Positions 1 to 5,405 of a stretch of 10,631 nt of DNA are shown here, in pieces. The stretch is from Pseudomonadota bacterium. GTDB lineage: Bacteria; Pseudomonadota; Alphaproteobacteria; Rhizobiales; Xanthobacteraceae. The first letter of the stretch is position 1; every line of letters starts with the position of its first letter. The notes below the pieces were generated by a model. The model worked only from the letters and a program-made list of their open reading frames with translations, was not told the origin of the DNA and ran no database searches. Where the stretch lies: assembly GCA_023417665.1 (NCBI GenBank), contig JAEZFA010000178.1, forward strand, positions 1 through 10,631, read 5' to 3'. The translations under genes were made by a program, and so were the position numbers.

Positions 1-800
1 CGAATGCCGGCGCCAACGTGCTCACCCGCCAGCAATGCGCGAAGAACATCTTCCGCACCTCGTTCGGCAACAGCCAGCCCGGCGTCGCGGCGGGCGAAGC
101 CATGATCAAGGCCGGCATCAAGACCGCCGTCACCTACACCTGGGGCTATGCCGCAGGCGAAGAGTCGGTCGCCGGTTTCAAGGAAAGCTTCCTCAAAGGC
201 GGCGGCAAGATCATCAAGGAACTGCGCCTGCCGTTCCCGAACGTCGAGTTCCAGGCGGGTCTCGCGGAAATCGCCTCGCTCAAGCCGCAGGCAGTCTATT
301 CGTTCTACGCAGGCGGCGGCGCGCTGAAGTTCATGCAGGATTTCGCCGCGGCGGGCCTGAAGAACTCGATCCAGCTCTGGGGTCCGGGCTTCCTCACCGA
401 TGGCGTGGAAACCAAGGTCGGCGAAGCCGGCAATGGCGTGAAAACCGCGTCGCACTACGTCGAGTCGCTCGACAATGCCGAGAACAAGAAGTTCCGCGCC
501 GACTACAACGCGGCCTTCAAGATGTTCCCGGATGTCTATGCCGTGCAGGGCTGGGACACGACGCACCTGCTCGATATCGGCCTCAAGGCCGCGGGCGGCG
601 ATGTGAAGAAGCAGGACGTGCTGTTCAAGGCCATGCGTGAAGCGAAGTTCAATTCGCCGCGTGGCCCGTTCCGCCTTTCCGCTTCGCAGAACCCGATCCA
701 CAACTTCTATCTGCGCGAGCTGCAGAACGGCGAGAACAAGTTCCTCGGCGTTGCCGCAACCGACGTCTCCGATCCGACGACGGGCTGCAGCCTCGCCTGA
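1..800 (+). CDS. Periplasmic substrate-binding protein of HAAT-type ABC importer (5' truncated)
   Basis: This is the C-terminal part (265 residues visible, reading from base 3) of a periplasmic ligand-binding protein of the Leu/Ile/Val-binding type (Peripla_BP_6 fold). It captures a solute in the periplasm and hands it to the membrane permeases. The visible start, NAGANVLTRQQCAKNIFRT, is internal to the family fold, so the signal peptide and roughly the first third lie outside the window. The motif AVQGWDTTHLLDIGLKAAGG and the C-terminal YLRELQNGEN segment are typical of the family. The only two cysteines, at visible residues 12 and 262, could form a periplasmic disulfide. The permease and ATPase genes follow on the same strand. 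Ligand identity cannot be read from the sequence; the adjoining box genes make benzoate or another aromatic acid the best guess. An internal GTG at 18 is not the true start. Confidence 0.9.
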   Translation, partial: NAGANVLTRQQCAKNIFRTSFGNSQPGVAAGEAMIKAGIKTAVTYTWGYAAGEESVAGFKESFLKGGGKIIKELRLPFPNVEFQAGLAEIASLKPQAVYSFYAGGGALKFMQDFAAAGLKNSIQLWGPGFLTDGVETKVGEAGNGVKTASHYVESLDNAENKKFRADYNAAFKMFPDVYAVQGWDTTHLLDIGLKAAGGDVKKQDVLFKAMREAKFNSPRGPFRLSASQNPIHNFYLRELQNGENKFLGVAATDVSDPTTGCSLA

Positions 801-818
801 TTTTCTGCTCATGACTTT

Positions 819-846
819 GCAAACGGGGGTTCACGCCCCCGTTTGC
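819..846 (+). promoter_or_regulatory. Intercistronic hairpin between binding-protein and permease genes
   Basis: A perfect 11-bp inverted repeat, GCAAACGGGGG (819-829) and CCCCCGTTTGC (836-846), encloses a 6-nt loop. It begins 18 nt after the binding-protein stop codon. No run of T follows, so it is not a clean intrinsic terminator. By analogy with other binding-protein operons it may protect the upstream message from 3' exonucleases or act as a partial terminator, so that binding protein outnumbers permease. Nothing else is evident in the 801-892 gap except a G-rich ribosome-binding stretch (879-884) just before the permease start. Confidence 0.6.
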
Positions 847-892
847 CGCTTCTAAGACTTGCTGATGTTCAAGGCGCCGGGGGACGCCGACA

Positions 893-1756
893 ATGGATCT
901 CGCTCTCATTCAATTGCTGAACGGCGTGCAGTACGGGCTGCTGATTTTTCTTGCAGCGTCCGGCCTGACCCTCGTGTTCGGCATCATGGGTGTGATCAAT
1001 CTCTCGCACGGCTCGTTCTACATGCTCGGCGCCTATTGCGCGCTGACGCTGACCCAGTTCACCGGCGATATCTTCCTTTCGCTTCTCATCGGCGTGCCGC
1101 TCGCCTTCGTATTCGGCGTCATCATCGAATGGCTCTTTATCCGCCATCTCTATGACCGCGATCACCTGCAGCAGGTGCTGCTTACCTTCGCGCTGATCCT
1201 GATCTTCAACGAGGCGCAGAAGCTCATCTGGGGCAGCTATCCGCACAGCGTTCCGGTGCCGGGCTACCTGCAAGGCGGCGTGAAAATCTCGGAACTCCTG
1301 ACCTATCCCTATTATCGCATCGCGGTCGCGGCTTTCTGCGTCGCGCTCGCACTCGGCATGATGTTCGTAATTCAGAAGACCCGCATCGGGCGCGTGATCC
1401 GGGCCGGAGAATCCAACCGCGAAATGGTGGAAGCGCTCGGCATCGACTCGCGGCTCCTGTTTCGTTTCGTGTTTGCAGCAGGCGTCGCACTCGCTGCCAC
1501 CGCCGGCATCGTCGCCGCCCCCCTCGAAAGCGTTTATCCCGGCATCGGCGAACCGATACTCATCATTTCCTTTGTCGTGGTCGTGATCGGCGGCATCGGA
1601 TCGATCAAGGGCGCATTCGTCGGTGCAATCCTGATCGGCATCGCGGATGCGCTTGGAAAAGTTTACTTCCCCGCACTTTCCTCGAGCGTCGTCTATGCGC
1701 TGATGGCGGCGGTGTTGATCGCACGGCCGGGCGGACTGTTCGGACGGGCTACCTGA
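893..1756 (+). CDS. LivH-type ABC transporter permease
   Basis: This 287-residue integral membrane permease belongs to the HAAT (LivH) family and is one half of the predicted heterodimeric channel for the solute delivered by the upstream binding protein. The sequence is strongly hydrophobic, with about eight membrane segments. The family hallmark GVINLSHGSFYMLGAY lies at residues 33-48, and the glycine-rich block VVVIGGIGSIKGAFVGA lies near the C-terminus. The TRIGRVIRAGESNREMVEALGID loop, about two thirds along, is the usual cytoplasmic contact with the ATPase subunits. The ATG at 893 is preceded by a G-rich stretch (GGGGGA, 879-884) at workable spacing. Length is normal for the family. The stop is followed after 1 nt by the next gene, implying co-transcription and probably translational coupling. 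Confidence 0.92.
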   Translation: MDLALIQLLNGVQYGLLIFLAASGLTLVFGIMGVINLSHGSFYMLGAYCALTLTQFTGDIFLSLLIGVPLAFVFGVIIEWLFIRHLYDRDHLQQVLLTFALILIFNEAQKLIWGSYPHSVPVPGYLQGGVKISELLTYPYYRIAVAAFCVALALGMMFVIQKTRIGRVIRAGESNREMVEALGIDSRLLFRFVFAAGVALAATAGIVAAPLESVYPGIGEPILIISFVVVVIGGIGSIKGAFVGAILIGIADALGKVYFPALSSSVVYALMAAVLIARPGGLFGRAT

Positions 1757-1757
1757 A

Positions 1758-3596
1758 ATGCTCTCGCTTCCTCGCCCGCTCGTAGTTCTCGTCCTCGCCG
1801 TGCTGCTTGCCTACGCGGTGGCGCTCCCGTTTTTCGGCGGGCCGTTCGCGCTGAAATTCGCGACGCGTATCATGATCATCGGCATTTTCGTGATCAGCCT
1901 CGATCTTCTGATCGGCGTCACCGGCATGGTGAGCTTCGGGCACGCGCTCTATTTCGGGCTCGGCGCCTATTCGCTGTATTTCATCTCGCCCGACAGCGCG
2001 GCCGCGAACGGCTTCTTTGCGCTTCCCTTCGGCGTGCTGCTCGCGACTGTCGTCGCCATTGCGGTCGGATCGGTCGCAGTACTCACCAAGGGTTTCTACT
2101 TCATCATGGTGACGCTGGCCTTCGGCCAGATGGGTTTCTCGGTGTTCTTCGACACCAAGATCGCCGGCGGCACGGACGGCGCCTATATCAACGTGCGGCC
2201 GATTTTCTCGGCCGGCGCGCAACCGCTATTCGACTTCTCGAACCGCACGGCCTTTTTCTACTTCTGCCTGGCGTCGCTTGTGCTTTCCTATGTTTTTCTC
2301 CTTTGGCTGGTGCGCTCGCCGTTCGGGCGCGTGCTGCAGGGCATCCACCACAATGAAGCGCGGATGAGCGCGCTCGGCTTCAATACTTACGCCTACAAGC
2401 TTGCGAGCTATGTCATCGCGGCGGCCATGGCCGGATTCGCGGGGGTGCTGTTTGCCTCGATCGATGGCTATGTCGCGCCCGAATTGCTTGGCTGGCGCGA
2501 GTCCGGGCTCGCGATCATGATGGTGGTGCTCGGCGGCGCCGGCACGCTCTATGGTCCGGTGCTCGGCGCCATCCTTTATTCGCTCGTCGAGGAAACGCTG
2601 AAAAGTTCGACCGAGTTGTCCGCGTTCTTCTCGCTTTTTGCCGATACCGCGACGGCGAAATGGCTTGGCGGCATCGTCGCCAACAGCTGGTCCATGGCGC
2701 TCGGCTTCTTTCTGATTGCAGCGGTGCTCGTCGCGCCCAAGGGCATCGCCGGCTTCATTGAAAAATTCTCCGGCCAGGCTCGCGGCGGCAGCCCGCGTGA
2801 AACCAAGACTTCTGCGGAACCGCGCGAGCGCGCGAGCGCGATGGAACTGGAAGTCGAGAACCTCTCCCGCGCCTTCGGCGGTCTCGTTGCGGTAAACGGC
2901 GTCTCGGTCCGCTTTCCGCCGAACAAGGTGCACGGCATCATCGGTCCGAACGGTGCAGGCAAAACGACTTTCATCAACGTGCTGTCCGGTACGCTGAAGC
3001 CGACGCAGGGCCATATCCGGCTCGAGCGCGACGAGATCGGCGGGCAGAAGCCGCACAAGGTCGCGCGGCGCGGTCTCGGCCGCTCGTACCAGCGCACCAA
3101 CGTCATTCTTCCCTTCACGGCGCGAGAGAACTGTCTGCTCGCAGCACAGGCGAAGTTTCCGAGTCCCCTCCGCTTCAGCAATCATTGGCGGCGCGAGGAA
3201 GAAGATGAAGCGGTCGAGAATGCCTTGCGCGCGGCCGGCATCGCGCCGGAACGGGCGGATATCAAGGCCTCGAACCTCAGTCACGGCGAGCAGCGCCAGC
3301 TTGAGATCGCCATGCTGATCGCGTCGGGAGCAAAACTGCTGCTGCTCGATGAACCGCTGGCGGGCATGGGGCCTGAGGAAACCGGCCGCGTCACGGCGCT
3401 CCTGCGAGAACTCGCGGTCGACCACACCATCGTGCTGATCGAGCATGACATGGACGCGATTTTCGCGGCCGCCGATACACTGACAGTGCTGGTCGAAGGC
3501 CGACTGCTCGCACATGGCACGCCGGAAGAAATCCGGAGCAACGCGGCAGTGCGCGAAGCCTATCTCGGCGAATGGGGGCAGGAGCCGAAACCATGA
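1758..3596 (+). CDS. Fused LivM-type permease and LivG-type ATPase
   Basis: This single 612-residue protein joins two subunits that are usually separate. Residues 1 to about 337 are a LivM-type permease: hydrophobic segments, GVTGMVSFGHALYFGLGAY at 53-71, and the AAMAGFAGVLFASIDGYV and VVLGGAGTLYGPVLGA blocks. Residues 338-361 are a polar, low-complexity linker. From Met362 onward is a LivG-type nucleotide-binding domain with Walker A GPNGAGKT (396-403), Q-loop in GRSYQRTN, signature LSHGEQ (507-512), Walker B LLLLDE ending at D531/E532, and the switch histidine H563 in IEHDM. All catalytic motifs are intact, so the ATPase half should work. The frame stays open through the linker, so this is a fusion, not two genes. 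The ATG at 1758 lies 1 nt after the preceding stop. The gene overlaps the following ATPase gene by ATGA. Whether the halves are also made separately is unknown; there is no clear ribosome-binding site before Met362. Confidence 0.93.
   Translation: MLSLPRPLVVLVLAVLLAYAVALPFFGGPFALKFATRIMIIGIFVISLDLLIGVTGMVSFGHALYFGLGAYSLYFISPDSAAANGFFALPFGVLLATVVAIAVGSVAVLTKGFYFIMVTLAFGQMGFSVFFDTKIAGGTDGAYINVRPIFSAGAQPLFDFSNRTAFFYFCLASLVLSYVFLLWLVRSPFGRVLQGIHHNEARMSALGFNTYAYKLASYVIAAAMAGFAGVLFASIDGYVAPELLGWRESGLAIMMVVLGGAGTLYGPVLGAILYSLVEETLKSSTELSAFFSLFADTATAKWLGGIVANSWSMALGFFLIAAVLVAPKGIAGFIEKFSGQARGGSPRETKTSAEPRERASAMELEVENLSRAFGGLVAVNGVSVRFPPNKVHGIIGPNGAGKTTFINVLSGTLKPTQGHIRLERDEIGGQKPHKVARRGLGRSYQRTNVILPFTARENCLLAAQAKFPSPLRFSNHWRREEEDEAVENALRAAGIAPERADIKASNLSHGEQRQLEIAMLIASGAKLLLLDEPLAGMGPEETGRVTALLRELAVDHTIVLIEHDMDAIFAAADTLTVLVEGRLLAHGTPEEIRSNAAVREAYLGEWGQEPKP
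3581..3584 (+). promoter_or_regulatory. Ribosome-binding site that sets the LivF-type start
   Basis: GGAG lies 8 nt before the ATG at 3593, inside the end of the upstream fusion gene. It supports ATG 3593 over the in-frame ATG at 3572, which would sit upstream of this site and add seven residues. The chosen start gives the ATGA stop/start overlap typical of translationally coupled genes. Confidence 0.6.
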
Positions 3597-4306
3597 CCTC
3601 GCCCGCCATTCTCGCCGAAAACATCAACACCCATTACGGGCGAAGCCATATCCTCCGCGGCGTGACCTTCCGGGTAGCGCCCGGCGAAACGGTGAGCCTG
3701 CTCGGCCGCAACGGCATGGGAAAAACCACGCTGCTGCGCACGCTCGCGGGCTTGCTGCGCCCGACCTCAGGCCGCGTGCAACTCAACGGCGCGGACGTAA
3801 CCGGCACCCGCGCCTCTGCGCGCTCGCGCGCGGGACTGGCGATCGTGCCGGAAGGCCGGGGGATATTTCCGAATCTCACGGTCGCGGAGAATCTCACCTT
3901 CGCGTCTCGCGCAAACCGCAAAGGCGAGCGTCCCTGGCCGCTGGAGCGGGTCTATGGGCTGTTTCCGCGTCTCGCGGAGCGCAGACATCACTGGGGCAAT
4001 GAGCTTTCCGGCGGCGAGCAACAGATGCTCTCGATCGGGCGGGCACTGATGACGAGCCCCTCGATCATCCTGCTCGACGAAGCGACCGAAGGTCTTGCGC
4101 CGAAATTACGAGATGAAATCTGGTCGACGGTGAAGCAGATCACCGATTCCGGCATTGCCGCGATCATCGTCGACAAGAATTTGAACGACCTGCTGGCGCT
4201 GGCCGACCGCAACACGATTATGGCCAAAGGCGAAATCGTGTTCGACGGTAGTTCGGAGGCATTGCGCGCCGATGAATCGCTGATTCATCGGCATCTCGGT
4301 GTTTAG
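3593..4306 (+). CDS. LivF-type ABC transporter ATPase
   Basis: This 237-residue cytoplasmic ATP-binding subunit of the HAAT importer is predicted to pair with the LivG half of the fusion protein. Visible motifs are Walker A GRNGMGKT (38-45), the LivF-type VPEGRGIFPNLTVAENL block, signature LSGGEQ (138-143) and Walker B IILLDE (D162/E163), followed by ATEGLAP. At the switch position, where LivG has IEHD and most LivF proteins have VEQN, this protein reads VDKN, placing lysine 195 there. A non-histidine residue at this site is usual for LivF-type subunits, but lysine is less familiar to me. The start at 3593 was chosen over 3572 because of the ATGA overlap and the GGAG site. The gene ends 3 nt from the end of boxR on the opposite strand. 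An inverted repeat lies in its last codons. Confidence 0.93.
   Translation: MTSPAILAENINTHYGRSHILRGVTFRVAPGETVSLLGRNGMGKTTLLRTLAGLLRPTSGRVQLNGADVTGTRASARSRAGLAIVPEGRGIFPNLTVAENLTFASRANRKGERPWPLERVYGLFPRLAERRHHWGNELSGGEQQMLSIGRALMTSPSIILLDEATEGLAPKLRDEIWSTVKQITDSGIAAIIVDKNLNDLLALADRNTIMAKGEIVFDGSSEALRADESLIHRHLGV
4268..4292. terminator. Perfect inverted repeat at the livF/boxR convergent junction (candidate terminator)
   Basis: GCCGATGAATC (4268-4278) and GATTCATCGGC (4282-4292) form an uninterrupted 11-bp stem with a 3-nt loop. It lies within the last codons of the LivF-type gene, ending 11 nt before its stop codon. For boxR transcripts it lies 17 nt past the boxR stop. With only 3 nt between the two convergent genes, this is the obvious place for a shared transcription end. 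Neither strand has a proper T tract after the stem (the + strand has only GTGTTTAGGTTT further on), so termination is inferred from position and symmetry. Confidence 0.5.
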
Positions 4307-4309
4307 GTT

Positions 4310-5224
4310 TCAGGCAATCCGCCGTTCGGCCGCGGGCTTCGGATAATCAATCATCGACAGAAGCTCGCGCAGCGACTGCTCGGGCTTCTTGCCCTCGGTA
4401 TCGATCACGCGGTCGGCTTTTGCGTAAAGCGGCTCGCGGCTTTTCAGGATCGACATCAGATCGTCCATGGCCTTGGCATTCTCCGCCATGGGCCGAAGGT
4501 CGCCCTGCTCGATCACGCGGTTCATATGCTGGTCCGGGCCGGTGCGGACCCATACCGTCAGGCATGACGTCAACAAGAGTTCGTAAGTCGCGGGTTCGGT
4601 GACGAGGCTGCCGCCAGTCGCAAGCACGAAGCGCGGGTGGTCGGCGAGCGCCTTCTCCAGCGCTTCGCGCTCCAGGCGGCGGAACGTCGGCTGGCCGAAC
4701 ATCTCGAAAATCTCCGAGAGCGCCATGCCGCTGTTGCGTTCGATTTCCCGATCGAGCTCGATAAACGGCAAGCCGAGATGGTCGGCAAGCATCTTTCCGA
4801 GCGTCGACTTGCCGCCACCGCGCAGCCCGATCAGCGCCACGCGTCCACGACGGTCCTCGTTGGAGGGGCCACCGAAATGCGACAACAGCACGTCGCGGGC
4901 CTCCGCGCGCTCGGCCGGCGAGAGGCGATCCAGAAACTGCTCAAGAAGAAGATGCTCGACTTCTCGTTCGGGCCGGTCGTCCACGAGTTCGGCCACCGGC
5001 ACGCTCATCGCCTTCGCGATCCTGCGCAGGAGAACGATCGAACAATTGCCCTTGCCGAGTTCGAGTTGCGCCAGATAGCGCTCCGACACCTTCGACTGTT
5101 TTGCCAGCACCTTGCGCGACATGCCACGCCGCGCACGGATCATGCGCACGCGCTCGCCTAGCTCCGCCAGAAAAGCGTCGCCATTGGTCTCTTTTTTTGC
5201 GGTGTCGGTCTGGTGCCTGGCCAT
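4310..5224 (-). CDS. boxR: BoxR/BzdR-family repressor: XRE HTH plus shikimate-kinase-like domain
   Basis: This predicted 304-residue transcription factor controls benzoyl-CoA pathway genes. Family members repress box or bzd promoters and release DNA when they bind benzoyl-CoA. Residues about 22-82 are an XRE-type helix-turn-helix (LGERVRMIRARRGMSRKVLA, then SERYLAQLELGKGN). Residues about 83-127 are a linker, and about 128-295 are a shikimate-kinase-like fold with P-loop GLRGGGKST (133-141), ELDREIE (157-163), TGGS (203-206) and LRPM (243-246). The third glycine of the shikimate-kinase GGG motif is serine here, consistent with a sensor rather than an aroK enzyme. I chose ATG 5224 over ATG 5284, which would add 20 residues, because it matches the family's short N-terminus and leaves the divergent promoter region outside the gene; the ribosome-binding site is weak. 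The gene is convergent with livF and divergent from the ligase gene. Confidence 0.93.
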   Translation of the reverse strand: MARHQTDTAKKETNGDAFLAELGERVRMIRARRGMSRKVLAKQSKVSERYLAQLELGKGNCSIVLLRRIAKAMSVPVAELVDDRPEREVEHLLLEQFLDRLSPAERAEARDVLLSHFGGPSNEDRRGRVALIGLRGGGKSTLGKMLADHLGLPFIELDREIERNSGMALSEIFEMFGQPTFRRLEREALEKALADHPRFVLATGGSLVTEPATYELLLTSCLTVWVRTGPDQHMNRVIEQGDLRPMAENAKAMDDLMSILKSREPLYAKADRVIDTEGKKPEQSLRELLSMIDYPKPAAERRIA

Positions 5225-5225
5225 T

Positions 5226-5255
5226 TTGCGTCGGATTCCCGGATTGCAGTATAAT
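5226..5255 (+). promoter_or_regulatory. Candidate sigma70 promoter for the benzoate-CoA ligase gene
   Basis: A perfect TATAAT (5250-5255) is preceded by TTGCGT (5226-5231), which matches only the TTG of the -35 consensus, with an 18-bp spacer. Transcription would start near 5262 and leave a leader of about 140 nt before the ligase ATG. A TGCA element (5245-5248) sits in the spacer against the -10 box, where a bound repressor would block polymerase. Confidence 0.5.
5245..5248. promoter_or_regulatory. Candidate BoxR operator core (TGCA) in the boxR-ligase divergent region
   Basis: One TGCA lies between the -35 and -10 boxes of the candidate ligase promoter and just downstream of the candidate -10 of boxR on the other strand. 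BzdR, the characterised relative of BoxR, recognises repeated TGCA elements. A single bound dimer here could repress both the ligase gene and boxR itself. Only one exact copy is present; TGCT at 5259-5262 is a possible degenerate second copy. Confidence 0.35.
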
Positions 5256-5276
5256 TCATGCTGCCCTAGGATTGAA
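5248..5276 (-). promoter_or_regulatory. Candidate boxR promoter overlapping the ligase promoter
   Basis: On the - strand, TATACT (complement of 5248-5253) matches five of six -10 bases. TTCAAT (complement of 5271-5276) lies 17 bp upstream as a poor -35 match. The -10 boxes of the two divergent promoters share bases 5250-5253, so polymerases would compete for the site. Transcription would start roughly 15-20 nt before the boxR ATG at 5224. Confidence 0.3.
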
Positions 5277-5367
5277 GCCGCCATTGCCCCGCTAAACAGG
5301 GCTTTCGCGCATCTTGGAATTATTATTCATCGAAGGCGAGGCCAGCAAACGAGCCTGCCGCGATGAT

Positions 5368-5385
5368 TTCGCCCGGACGGGCGAA
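5368..5385 (+). promoter_or_regulatory. Leader hairpin just before the ligase ribosome-binding site
   Basis: TTCGCCC (5368-5374) and GGGCGAA (5379-5385) form a perfect 7-bp stem with loop GGAC. It ends 7 nt before the ribosome-binding stretch GAGGGAG (5393-5399). It lies in the predicted long leader of the ligase gene and may influence translation or message stability. No T run follows, so it does not look like a terminator. No recognisable riboswitch was seen. Confidence 0.4.
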
Positions 5386-5405
5386 GGGAAACGAGGGAGC
5401 AGAGG

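Noticed and set aside
2823..2840. CG-rich tandem repeat as a frameshift site or sequencing artefact
   Set aside because: The frame continues cleanly into an intact ATPase domain and both halves are full length, so a real fusion is the simpler reading.
2226..3515. Long open frame of 429 codons on the - strand opposite the LivM-LivG fusion
   Set aside because: It spans both domains of a certain + strand gene and shows only low-complexity charged composition.
3572..3592. Upstream ATG (3572) for the LivF-type gene
   Set aside because: ATG 3593 has GGAG at 8 nt and forms the ATGA overlap with the preceding stop; the longer form lacks a suitable ribosome-binding site.
4310..4830. A separate aroK shikimate kinase gene
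   Set aside because: The kinase-like domain is in one continuous frame with the N-terminal helix-turn-helix and has an altered GGG motif, which fits BoxR rather than a metabolic kinase.
5225..5284. 20-residue N-terminal extension of BoxR from ATG 5284
   Set aside because: It would place the candidate divergent promoters inside the coding region and exceeds the usual family N-terminus; ATG 5224 is preferred, though its ribosome-binding site is weak.
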